Assembly: GCA_045539595.1 (NCBI GenBank)
Contig: JAZQFQ010000104.1
Span: forward strand, 1 to 25,954
From: SIG701 sp045539595
GTDB lineage: Bacteria; Bacillota; Clostridia; Oscillospirales; CAG-272
Direction of reading: 5' to 3'
DNA length: 25,954 bases
The position numbers and the translations under genes are program-made. Positions 16,601 through 22,468 of the stretch are shown one piece after another (positions within the stretch are counted from its first letter, which is position 1; every line of letters begins with the position of its first letter). Below the pieces are notes generated by a model. The model did no database searches and was not told the origin of the DNA. It worked only from the letters and a program-made list of their open reading frames with translations.

Positions 16601-19600
16601 ATACCGCGCCGGCCACCTGGACAGTTTCGCCGTAGCGATACTCTTTCGTATCCACAGGGAGAGTGGGACGGTTCGGGATGGAGGCCGTGCTGTCCTCGTA
16701 CTTATAGACTACCTGGTAAGTCAGGCGATCGTAGTACCGCTTCAGCACCAGTTTTCCGTCGGCGGTGATCACGCCCTCGGTTTTGGTGCCGGGCGCGGTG
16801 GGATTCAGCTGGAAGCCTGCGTAGGACTTCTCGGGGATCGTCACCGTGGTATCGGTAACGCCCGTGAGATTCTGGTATTCGTGAAGAGTGTAATTATCGT
16901 CTTCCGCATTCTGCCAGTAGTACTCGATGCGGTAGGGGGTATCGTGCTTCGCGGAGAAAGAACCGACCAGCACCACGTTGGCCGCAGGCATGGTGAACTC
17001 ACCATTTGCGATAGCGGTTTCAGCGGGTGTCTCGATTCTCCATCCGGAGAAGTTGTAACCGGGAGCGGTAGCATCCGCGCCCACTTTGACGGTGGTGTTG
17101 TAGGGTACATCCGTCATCGAATAGGAGGTCAGATCCGTTGCACCGGCGGGAACGGTTCCCTCGTACTTGTAGGTGACGGTGTAGGTGTTTACCGTATAAT
17201 ACAGTTTCAGTACAAGCACGGGGTTCTCGGATACAGTACCCTCCGTAACGCTTCCGGCCACAGTGGCATCGTAGGTGTATCCGACGATGCTGCGCTGATA
17301 ATCCTTGGCATACACGACCGTTCCCGCCACGCCACGGTCGCTGCCGGTGGCGTTGGGAGTCGTCGGGTACGTGCCGCGGGCAGTGGGGATTTCCAGATAA
17401 TGCTCGATGGTAAAGGCTACGTTCGTCTTGGCGGAGAACCGACCGTACAGAGTGATATCACCCATGGGCATCGTGAAGGTGGTCATATCATCGGTAACGG
17501 TAGTGGTATCCAGAGAGTGCCAGCCGGCAAAGGTCTGGTCAGGAACAGCGTCCTGCTCCGTATGGGGAGCAATGGTGACCGTTTCGCCGTGGTAGTACTC
17601 CTCTTTCTGGGGTACAGCGGGAGCGCCGGCAGGAACGGATCCCTCGTAAGCGTACGTTACGGTGTACTTATTTCTCGTATGGAACTGATGCATGGTGAAC
17701 TGACCGTCCGCGGTGATCTTACCGGAGGAAACGGTATCTACCGTGCCAGTGACGCCGACAACGGTGGCACCCATAACGGAGGTATCCAGGGTGAAGCCCG
17801 GATACACACGGGTAGCCGCGCTCACATCCTCATCGGTCTTACCGGCACCGTCCACGGTTTCCTTAACGGAATAGGTGCCGTCCAGGTTCTGGGTGTAGTG
17901 GATGGTCTTATAGGGAACGCCGCTGTTGGCGGTGAAGTAACCGATCAATTCCACATCGTAATCGGGCATGGTAAAGGATCCATCCTCCGCACCGATTACG
18001 GGATGGGTGGAGGTCCATCCGGTGAAGGTATAGCCGGGGTACGTCAGATCCGGCGCAATGGTCACATTGGTACCGAAAGCCACATCGGTAAGGTCTGCGG
18101 GTTTTGCGGCACCCGGATTGTAACCGGTGATGGTGTAGGTTACGTTGTGTTTATTCGCGGTAAATGTGCCGGTGAACACTACGTTCTTCTGAGGCATGGT
18201 GTAGGTGCCGTCAGCGGCTACCGTCACGTCGGACGTAGTCCAGCCATCAAAGGTATAGCCATGGATGGCGGGAATCTCCGCGATTTTGGACTGATTCGCG
18301 CCGGGCAAGCGATAATAGGTCTTATATGTAACGGTCTGCTTGGTCACAGGATCCGTATACTGATAGGTAACGGTATTGGCAGCGATGTGCGGAGTATTTA
18401 CCGTGGCCACCTTATTGCCCGCAGAGTTCAGCAGATTGGCGGTGCCTGCGTTGGTGGGAATATTGCCGTCGGTGATCAGGGCTGCGTTGTCATCGATCAT
18501 CGTATAATCGGGGGCTACATTGATCTTAATAATCAGAGCTGTGCCGTAGTATTCGGTATTGGTACCCTTGGTACGGGGTGTCTCGGATACATAGCACTCG
18601 TCGTAGTTGAAGCCGTGGACCTCCACGGTCTTGCCCTGCACGTTACAACTCAAGCCGGAATTCGCGATGGCCTCGGACCATCCCCATGTACCGTCGTCAT
18701 TTTTTACGCGATCGGATGTGTACAATGTAACGGAATTGGCACCCTCGGGAATGGAGAAGAAGGTGGACATGGTATCCACGATCTCCGCAGATGTACCCAA
18801 TTCAATGGTGGGAGATTCGATATTCTGCGCAATGCTCTGGAAAATCATGGACAGAGATGCACTGTTAGTCGGTACCAAATAGTATCCGGCAGACGGATTT
18901 CCATTTGCACCGGGGGTGTCCAGATTGGTGGCACCCGGATAGTTGCTGGACATATAGTGGAAGAACTTATTGATGTTGCTGGTGGTATCCGTTACGTCCG
19001 TGTTGGGAGCCACACTGATGGAATAGATCTTCGCACCGGCAAACTTGATATCCTCCGCAATACCGATGGCATTATTGGCAACCGTGGTGCTGAAGTTGCT
19101 GGAATAGGTGGGGCCGCCATCGGAGAACACAATAACAACCTTATTGCGCTGGGCGGTGCCTGCGTTGGTGGGATCCAGCACCATTTTGGCCAAAGTCAAA
19201 CCATAGTCCACAGCAGTCGCGCCGCCGACCTTCAAAGCGTTTACGGCATCGGTCAGCTCGGTGTCGCCGTCCACGACCGTCAGATTCTTGACTACTTCGG
19301 TATAGTTGTATCCGTTATCCTGACGGTGATCGCCCTCGGCAAGAGAAGCGGAGCCGCCGTAATAACTATCGTCTGCAAACTTAACGATCGCAATACGATG
19401 CTGCAGGGCAGCGATCTGCGCCTCAGTCAGACCGGTCGCTTCCTCAGCGATAGCCAGGTTCTTCTGATGGGTGTCTTCGATAAAGGCATCCACCGCACTT
19501 TTCAGCGCATCGATAGCGTACACCGTGTCGGTATCGATATTCTGCGCGTAGAACTGAACCACGGGATAATCGAACTCCCGCTGTACCGACGGCTCTGTGG

Positions 19601-20159
19601 CCATCTTAGGGTACACGAACACCTGCGTATCATTGGCGTCGTAGTAGGAATAGTAATAGAAGGAGTTGTCGTCTGCGCTGGAGGATCGGGTCAAAGCCAC
19701 ATAGTGCGGCGCATCCGCCGTACCCGTGTTGATATAATACCGACCGCTCGGCACGTCATAGTAATCCCATGAAATGATAAACCAACCCTGCTGGTGGGAG
19801 GCATACGTCGCCTCATATGTAGTGGTGGTGGTGGTAGTGGCGGTTTCATCGTCATCCATCGAACCGGACACATCCAGCACCAGAACAATATCGGTAGGCA
19901 CCGATGTGGTGGTCTGATGCACCTCACCGGTGGTGTACGCCTCCAGAATAATATCTATCGTTCCGTCGGGCACTCCGTTTTCGGTGTGCGGGACAGCGGC
20001 TTTGCGAAGCACAACACCATCCGACTGGTTGGCGTTTTCCATGACTGCCGGCAGAGCCTGGGCGGCCGGTGTGCCGGAATCGGCGGCGAAGATGTTCATC
20101 GGCAAAACCGATACAATCATCAAGGCAGCCATAAAGGCGGCAAAAATACGTTTTTTCAT
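10608..20159 (-). CDS. Giant SLH-anchored surface protein: vWA domain, alternating MucBP/InlB-type repeats, pilin-like domain
   Basis: The protein has 3183 residues. ATG 20159 gives a canonical signal peptide (MKKRIFAAFMAALMIVSVLP, cleavage probably near NIFAA-DS), and AAAGGAAA precedes it; the longer frame to 20228 adds only leader sequence. Residues about 88-450 are a von Willebrand A domain with MIDAS DVSGS (Asp96, Ser98, Ser100), Thr315 in GGATAVD, and VIVFSDGGP. About 450-600 is a linker of adhesin type. From about 600 to 2830, MucBP-like blocks (VEYYWQ or IEHYL, then LVLKLYY) alternate with InlB/Listeria-Bacteroides-like blocks (GYxFSGW, then FTMPxxDVxLxGxF). About 2836-2951 resembles a pilin isopeptide (Spy0128-like) domain (GALKIRKEV). 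Residues 2952-3113 carry a partial and two good SLH motifs (FIDVAPNAWYNNAI and ITRAEL; FNDVGEHWAAAFI and VTRAEA), for non-covalent wall attachment. There is no LPXTG. Adhesion to host or matrix is the family-based inference. Confidence 0.94.
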   Translation of the reverse strand: MKKRIFAAFMAALMIVSVLPMNIFAADSGTPAAQALPAVMENANQSDGVVLRKAAVPHTENGVPDGTIDIILEAYTTGEVHQTTTSVPTDIVLVLDVSGSMDDDETATTTTTTTYEATYASHQQGWFIISWDYYDVPSGRYYINTGTADAPHYVALTRSSSADDNSFYYYSYYDANDTQVFVYPKMATEPSVQREFDYPVVQFYAQNIDTDTVYAIDALKSAVDAFIEDTHQKNLAIAEEATGLTEAQIAALQHRIAIVKFADDSYYGGSASLAEGDHRQDNGYNYTEVVKNLTVVDGDTELTDAVNALKVGGATAVDYGLTLAKMVLDPTNAGTAQRNKVVIVFSDGGPTYSSNFSTTVANNAIGIAEDIKFAGAKIYSISVAPNTDVTDTTSNINKFFHYMSSNYPGATNLDTPGANGNPSAGYYLVPTNSASLSMIFQSIAQNIESPTIELGTSAEIVDTMSTFFSIPEGANSVTLYTSDRVKNDDGTWGWSEAIANSGLSCNVQGKTVEVHGFNYDECYVSETPRTKGTNTEYYGTALIIKINVAPDYTMIDDNAALITDGNIPTNAGTANLLNSAGNKVATVNTPHIAANTVTYQYTDPVTKQTVTYKTYYRLPGANQSKIAEIPAIHGYTFDGWTTSDVTVAADGTYTMPQKNVVFTGTFTANKHNVTYTITGYNPGAAKPADLTDVAFGTNVTIAPDLTYPGYTFTGWTSTHPVIGAEDGSFTMPDYDVELIGYFTANSGVPYKTIHYTQNLDGTYSVKETVDGAGKTDEDVSAATRVYPGFTLDTSVMGATVVGVTGTVDTVSSGKITADGQFTMHQFHTRNKYTVTYAYEGSVPAGAPAVPQKEEYYHGETVTIAPHTEQDAVPDQTFAGWHSLDTTTVTDDMTTFTMPMGDITLYGRFSAKTNVAFTIEHYLEIPTARGTYPTTPNATGSDRGVAGTVVYAKDYQRSIVGYTYDATVAGSVTEGTVSENPVLVLKLYYTVNTYTVTYKYEGTVPAGATDLTSYSMTDVPYNTTVKVGADATAPGYNFSGWRIETPAETAIANGEFTMPAANVVLVGSFSAKHDTPYRIEYYWQNAEDDNYTLHEYQNLTGVTDTTVTIPEKSYAGFQLNPTAPGTKTEGVITADGKLVLKRYYDRLTYQVVYKYEDSTASIPNRPTLPVDTKEYRYGETVQVAGAVSMADYEFIGWYSKQNGAVTPSVTEFEMPIPYDGKTVTLWGDFYAKSDVQYTIEHYLEIPTALGTYPTTPNAAGTSHGVAGTMVYAKDHQRVFTGYTYDEAASSLSDGKITEVAPGLVLKLYYKVNTYNVTYKYEGTVPAGATDLTSYQMTDVPYNTTVKVGADAAAPGYKFSGWKVETPATTAIANGEFTMPADDVVLVGSFTANHDTPYRIEYYWQNAEDDGYTLHEGQNLMGITDTTVTIPERTYEGFRLNPTAPGTKTEGVITADGQLVLKRYYDRLTYTVKYAYENGVPAAAPAVPVDTNTYRHGATVTVQPDAVLADYNFIGWYSKVNGVVTPDTATFTMPIPKNGEYVTLYGVFAAQTDVQFQIEHYLQSAADAGVYTLAAADTAHGVAGAVVYDADYVRTFTGYTFAPDAEKQGTVASGLVLKLYYTINLHDVTYKYEGTVPDGATDLTSYQKTDVPYNTTVTVGKDATAPGYIFSGWTLVDPVATPVVNGQFTMPDADVTLVGSFEARANNKYTVEYYWQNTTGDGFTLYETDVYNNGVTDQTVYAPEKTYTGLTLDKSVTGTVASGKVTPDGKLVLKLYYVRSTYTVSYHYEKDVPGAPALPETVTYRFGQTVTVAPDATLLNYEFNGWYTKNSAFPVTTTTVSFEMPNADVDLYGEFYAKKDVQYKIEHYLEIPTALGTYPAVPNTTDISHGVAGTTVYAADYVRSFTGYTYDANVRGSVTEGMISESPTLVLKLYYKLNRYTVSYEYTGTVPAGAIPTVEGLKDYTRTEVAYGTTVKVEDPAAAQGYIFSGWSIKERSTFINENGEFIMPDKDVVLIGSFDARTNTTYTVEYYWQDTTGDGFTLHETDVYHNGTTGATVHALEKTYTGLTLDKNVRGTVASGKVTPDGKLVLKLYYVRNTYTVTYHYETDVEGAPKLPETATYRFGQTVTVAPDAVLLNYAFNGWYTKTTTFVVNSGMASFTMPDSHVDLYGEFKRIEGLTYKVEHYLMDPAAKTYPAATDIVDVFTDGIAGETAVGTPKKASVDARFAGYVYDPAAAGSVPSGTVVVSSDPNYPLTLKLYYSLASYNVVYEYEGTLPSNRSPLPATESKEYQSTVQIAPNATAEGYTFSGWTIKEPAGVAVNGGTFTMPAATVILVGSFRQNPAYDVEYWLQTTDHSGYVKDEASSHSHTAPIGATVSAHVRVFEGYTENTTHPDRVPTGTVPATGKLVLKLYYDLNDYKVTYVFEEPVPAGAALPAAETRHYGDTVTTPAPALEGYTFSGWTSEQVGAVPAGQSFTMPAKNVVLKGKFIAGEAAYKIEHYLMNDQGNYDGVVPHTETKMGIVGDSVRATSYQPYLDMGAQVDAEKTYKDGKWEGIIVPSTTAPLTLKLYYSREPAVRVVYHYEGDLTQDQWRELGWPDLPTDDTLYYIGATVTAKDVVGAKPNKMIFEGWYSSNPTMAVAPGGTFTMPRLEGTDPVIHLYGRWTSTEPQNFVVKYFVDGIEQTQFTQTYPLNTPVKVMANLENTASHSYTPWSKPVSVTDGVDVIIDSEGIFTMKEHGEVHIRCTSVPIVQEEQYNVRYYLDGRLYWESGYALFERHFILDAPLLPPNVYFSGWSAPRTEYGSEVKVLNDKLGRLCFTMPADDVVLYGTTSTTPIPDGALKIRKEVSAPDGFDGKDTFTFHIYQVIGDTKTLVETVTVKVSSKTGKGESSVIELPKGSAFLVEEAGAGVPGYALTTTVTDRNGDPLPSGAMVVVGPRVIPTVLNFTNTYEELSLETRDHFGYIIGYPDETVRPEAHITRAEVATIFFRLLTDEKRAECWSQTNSFIDVAPNAWYNNAISTLVKAGALSGYEDNTFRPDQPITRAELVKIAMSFYGSLGDSADAFNDVGEHWAAAFINAAADLGFVDGYGDNTFQPDRYVTRAEAMKIINRTLNRAPHKDHLLPDMITWLDNADTSAWYYAEVQEATNSHMYYRDNTHEVWEKIRPIRDWAELEKQWSNAHSGKQ
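12130..17900 (-). repeat. Intragenic tandem super-repeat, about 955 nt per unit, roughly six units
   Basis: Equivalent positions of the module beginning VEYYWQ or its variants recur at plus coordinates near 17887, 16911, 15951, 15019, 14064 and 13112, with a diverged one near 12140. Spacings are 932 to about 980 nt. Each unit codes for four modules of about 80 residues (two MucBP-like, two InlB-like). DNA identity is very high locally: 15796-15849 equals 16756-16809 over 54 nt at an offset of exactly 960, and 13876-13931 equals 14830-14885 over 56 nt at an offset of 954. The outer units are the most diverged. Confidence 0.85.
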
Positions 20160-20235
20160 GGGATGATTTCCTTTCAAAAAATGCACTTCAAATGACTTGT
20201 CTCTTTCAAAAAAGCACGGCTTCTTCAAAGCGTTT

Positions 20236-20251
20236 CCGACGGTCGCGTCGG
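20236..20251 (-). other. Small hairpin in the leader of the giant gene
   Basis: CCGACG and CGTCGG pair with a 4-nt loop in the roughly 105-nt leader between promoter and start codon. It could stabilise the mRNA. I could not match the leader to a known riboswitch. Confidence 0.4.
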
Positions 20252-20270
20252 GAGATGGTTTTTATTCCTT

Positions 20271-20300
20271 ATTGTACCACTTGTCGGTGTGCCATGTCAA
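20271..20300 (-). promoter_or_regulatory. Promoter of the giant surface-protein gene
   Basis: On the minus strand a perfect TTGACA (plus 20295-20300), an 18-bp spacer and an extended -10, TGGTACAAT (TACAAT at plus 20271-20276), lie about 112 bp before the start codon. This is one of the best promoters in the window, consistent with an abundant surface protein. Confidence 0.82.
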
Positions 20301-20335
20301 TGTTTTAACCGCAGAATATTATAAGTATCACGCAT

Positions 20336-20728
20336 CTATTCCGAGGCGGACTGCCTTTCCCCGGCGCCGCTTTCTCCGTTCTGCGGAAGGGATTTATTCA
20401 TCCCCCGGATGAAGTCCGGATCCCGTTTGGCGCTGCACTTGCAGATACCTATATATTCCTCGCATTTTTCAAAATGCATGCAATCGCTGCACCAGTGCTC
20501 GCCGCTGGCCTGCGGCCTGGGCAGATACCATCGGCACACATCCTGATAGGCCGTGGCAAACGGATATCCGTCCTCCGTAAATTCCGGCTTCTGCAGGAAA
20601 TCCGGATAGATGGGGGTGGGATCCCATCGTCCCCTCTCTTCTTCGGTGGAATATCCGTACCGGATCTCAAACGAGACACCGCCCACACAGCATATTTTAT
20701 GCAAATCTCCTTCTCGGACACCCTCCAC
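20336..20728 (-). CDS. Small Cys-rich protein of unknown function
   Basis: The protein has 130 residues if it starts at GTG 20728. That start is chosen because GGAGGT (plus 20735-20740) lies 6 bases upstream; a longer frame from a TTG would overlap the ribosome site. It is not recognised. The middle is rich in aromatic residues and proline (FEIRYGYSTEEERGRWDPTP, then FATAYQDVCRWYLPRP). The C-terminal part has clustered cysteines, WCSDCMHFEKCEEYIGICKC, in a C-x2-C-x5-C-x6-C-x-C pattern that could bind zinc or an Fe-S cluster. The last 25 residues look disordered. It lies between the dual-HTH regulator and the giant gene, all on the minus strand, but the giant gene has its own promoter. The reading-frame bias and good ribosome site support it as real. 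Confidence 0.65.
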   Translation of the reverse strand: MEGVREGDLHKICCVGGVSFEIRYGYSTEEERGRWDPTPIYPDFLQKPEFTEDGYPFATAYQDVCRWYLPRPQASGEHWCSDCMHFEKCEEYIGICKCSAKRDPDFIRGMNKSLPQNGESGAGERQSASE

Positions 20729-20746
20729 TACGGCACCTCCAAACAA

Positions 20747-20790
20747 AAAATCCTGTACTGCGGTATTGTACTACCATAATACAGGATTTT
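20747..20790 (-). terminator. Terminator or attenuator between the dual-HTH regulator and the Cys-rich gene
   Basis: AAAATCCTGTA pairs with TACAGGATTTT (outer 11-bp stem), with an inner GGTA/TACC pairing. On the minus strand TTTTTTG follows. It ends the regulator transcript (stop at 20835), yet the U-tract runs almost into the GGAGGT of the next gene, so it could also control read-through into that gene. Confidence 0.82.
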
Positions 20791-20834
20791 CCTTATGAAA
20801 AGGGTAACTTTTTCCATTTAAAAAGTGTAGTGTT

Positions 20835-22088
20835 CTACACAAACGCGCCCAATCTTTCCCGCTTGTTTACGCCGGTTTTGTTCATGGCATCGTAAACCGC
20901 TTTTTTCACCGCATCCACGGAAATATGCAGCTGACGGGAAATCTCCGAATTGGTAAGTCCAAAGGCGGCCAAGCGAGAAATCTCCCTTTCCCGGATGGTC
21001 AAAGAACGGGACACACTCTTGGACAAAAGCGAATTATGCAGTCTCGTCCATCCGTCCAGCAAATCCTTATGCAGGAGCTTGTACCGACGGCACGCCTCCG
21101 GATCAGAAAGCGCCAGGCGGTCGTCCAGAAGATAATCCAGGTTTCTGCGGTGTTCCGCCAGAATCCCCAGCAGTCCGTCGGGCAGTGCCAAAGCGATGGC
21201 TTTGTCCACGTGCACGGTGGCACGGGGCTCATCCCCGCACTGGTGATAGGCAGTCGCCGCCAGCAGACGGAGATAGATCTCAGGAATCACTGTTTTTTCC
21301 GCCACTGCCTGGGCAATCATCGGCTCCACAATGTACGGAATGGATTTCATAAGGCCCAATCCCGTTACATCCGGCAACCGGAACTGATTCATTGCCATAT
21401 TCTGCGCACAAACAAACAGATATTTCACATAGAATACCCGGGCGGCGGGATGGGCGGACGCGGGCAGTGCCTCAAACTGTCCCCGGGTAAACCAATCGGG
21501 ATAGTTGGACAAATCCCGCACCGCGCTGTCCACACAGGCCAGCGAGAGGGACAGAATATCCCGGTCCGAGTCTCCGCCGCAGGGTGCCTCACAAATATGC
21601 ACCTTGGCTTCCCGCCACAAGTGGATATCTCCCCGCCACATGGCGGCCAACGCCAGAAGCATTCCGCCCGCATTCACAGCATAGAAACCGGAATGGGCGC
21701 TCAGGAAATACCGGGCGTGCTCGATCACGCGGTCAATATCGCCGCGGCTGTACGCGATCTCCGCGGCAAACAGAGCCTGCGCTTCGGGCTGATCCGCCAA
21801 GGCGGCTATGCATTCCGCGGCCGATCCCGGTCTGGTATACAGATCGGTCATCGACAAAATAGGAGATTTACGGGGCATGGGAAGATTGGGGAGACGGTTC
21901 GCTTTCTCCGCTTTGGCGCGTTTTGTTCTGCCATCCTCCGGTTTTCGGGCTTCAGCCGGAATCATCCAGGAGCGGCCGAAGCGCACCGCGCCCGCAACGG
22001 CACCGGTCCGGCACAGATTCTGTACCTGACGGGGGGATATATGCCATTTTTCCGCTGCTTCGGCGATAGGGATGTATTTTTGTTTCAT
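20835..22088 (-). CDS. LuxR-type transcriptional regulator with additional N-terminal HTH_17-like domain
   Basis: The protein has 417 residues and a DNA-binding motif at each end. Residues about 1-47 (YIPIAEAAEKWHISPRQVQN, then GAVAGAVRFGRSWMIPAEA) match excisionase/MerR-like HTH_17 domains. Residues about 360-417 are a LuxR/GerE HTH (LTIREREISRLAAFGLTNSE, then HISVDAVKKAVYDAMNKTGV). The roughly 270 residues between are helical (LFAAEIAYSRGDIDRVIEHA and similar), like the TPR-type sensor regions of MalT/LuxR regulators, but there is no ATPase P-loop. ATG 22088 is chosen because AGAGGG lies 5 nt upstream and the HTH_17 begins there. Codons upstream of it are in the promoter region. A near-perfect 22-bp palindrome sits between the promoter and the start. 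Ligand and targets are unknown. Confidence 0.87.
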   Translation of the reverse strand: MKQKYIPIAEAAEKWHISPRQVQNLCRTGAVAGAVRFGRSWMIPAEARKPEDGRTKRAKAEKANRLPNLPMPRKSPILSMTDLYTRPGSAAECIAALADQPEAQALFAAEIAYSRGDIDRVIEHARYFLSAHSGFYAVNAGGMLLALAAMWRGDIHLWREAKVHICEAPCGGDSDRDILSLSLACVDSAVRDLSNYPDWFTRGQFEALPASAHPAARVFYVKYLFVCAQNMAMNQFRLPDVTGLGLMKSIPYIVEPMIAQAVAEKTVIPEIYLRLLAATAYHQCGDEPRATVHVDKAIALALPDGLLGILAEHRRNLDYLLDDRLALSDPEACRRYKLLHKDLLDGWTRLHNSLLSKSVSRSLTIREREISRLAAFGLTNSEISRQLHISVDAVKKAVYDAMNKTGVNKRERLGAFV

Positions 22089-22100
22089 AACGCCCTCTGT

Positions 22101-22122
22101 ATATTTCGCATATGCGATATAT
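22101..22122. promoter_or_regulatory. 22-bp near-perfect palindrome, likely operator of the dual-HTH regulator
   Basis: The stretch 22101-22122 is symmetrical except for one T/T pair, with the perfect core TCGCATATGCGA (22106-22117). It lies just downstream of the -10 of the regulator promoter, where a bound protein would block transcription. The inner CGCATATGCG is identical to the core of the palindrome at 8535-8554. Confidence 0.6.
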
Positions 22123-22130
22123 GATACTTT

Positions 22131-22159
22131 ATTATATATCGTTTTTGCGAAGGATGCAA
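22131..22159 (-). promoter_or_regulatory. Promoter of the dual-HTH regulator
   Basis: On the minus strand TTGCAT (plus 22154-22159), a 17-bp spacer and a perfect TATAAT (plus 22131-22136) precede the ATG by about 43 bp. Confidence 0.8.
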
Positions 22160-22179
22160 GGAATATTTGGAAATACCGA

Positions 22180-22225
22180 AAAAATCCCCGCCGATGACTC
22201 GGCGGGGATTCATTATTCGGTTTTC
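22180..22225 (-). terminator. Terminator repeat, copy 1 (after the EEP-family gene)
   Basis: AATCCCCGCCGA and TCGGCGGGGATT form a perfect 12-bp stem around a 4-nt loop, with TTTTTT following on the minus strand. The 46-nt stretch recurs at 23256-23301 with one mismatch (C 22218 against T 23294). Confidence 0.85.
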
Positions 22226-22468
22226 GTTGCCTGTGGCCCAGTACGCCTAAGAGGAAAAAGCACATAATTATTCTCCCAATTACCTTTTGTGTTCCCACAT
22301 GGAAGTGATCTCTGTTATGTAGGGCGGGGCCTTGGTCCCGCCGCCTGAAAGAGTCAAAACTGTACAAAACGGCGGGAGCAAGCCTCGACTTCGACAAAGT
22401 CGAAGTCGCCCCTACGGTGAAAACGTGCATTCACGGACAGCGGGAACACTTTGTCGAATTGGGAGTAA
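22226..22468. repeat. Gene-free stretch with MITE-like extragenic palindromic repeats
   Basis: I see no gene here. It holds GTAGGGCGGGGC (22319-22330) and, inverted, GTCGCCCCTACG (22405-22416), resembling the ends of the CCCCTAC-bounded short palindromic elements of Clostridia. Inside are a GGCGGG/CCCGCC hairpin (22323-22342) and a perfect 10-bp hairpin, CGACTTCGAC-AAA-GTCGAAGTCG (22386-22408). An outer inverted pair, TAATTATTCTCCCAATT (22265-22281) and AATTGGGAGTAATTA (22457-22471), encloses them and runs into the stop codon of the neighbouring gene. No transposase is present, so this would be a non-autonomous or decayed element. Confidence 0.6.

Noticed and set aside
12130..17900. Regular repeats considered as a possible CRISPR or other non-coding array.
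   Set aside because: The period is about 955 nt, the repeats stay in one reading frame and encode known repeat domains, so they are protein repeats.
10602..19772. A 3056-codon plus-strand reading frame that could be taken as a gene.
   Set aside because: It mirrors the minus-strand gene codon for codon. The minus strand has a ribosome site, promoter, signal peptide, vWA, SLH motifs and terminator, while the plus frame shows no recognisable domain and starts without a ribosome site. The openness follows from missing TTA, CTA and TCA codons.
20160..20228. An in-frame ATG at 20228 would lengthen the giant protein by 23 residues.
   Set aside because: The extra residues (MKKPCFFERDKSFEVHFLKG and on) would bury the signal peptide, and AAAGGAAA stands correctly before ATG 20159.
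20160..20270. The roughly 105-nt leader of the giant gene was examined for a riboswitch, including cyclic-di-GMP types common before adhesin genes.
   Set aside because: Only a 6-bp hairpin is evident; I could not find the conserved core of the c-di-GMP-I or -II aptamers. A covariance-model search would settle it.
20449..20721. A 90-codon minus-strand frame overlapping the Cys-rich gene.
   Set aside because: It overlaps in another frame and shows low-complexity Arg/Pro-rich sequence typical of a shadow; the 20336-20728 frame has the better ribosome site and an ordered Cys pattern.
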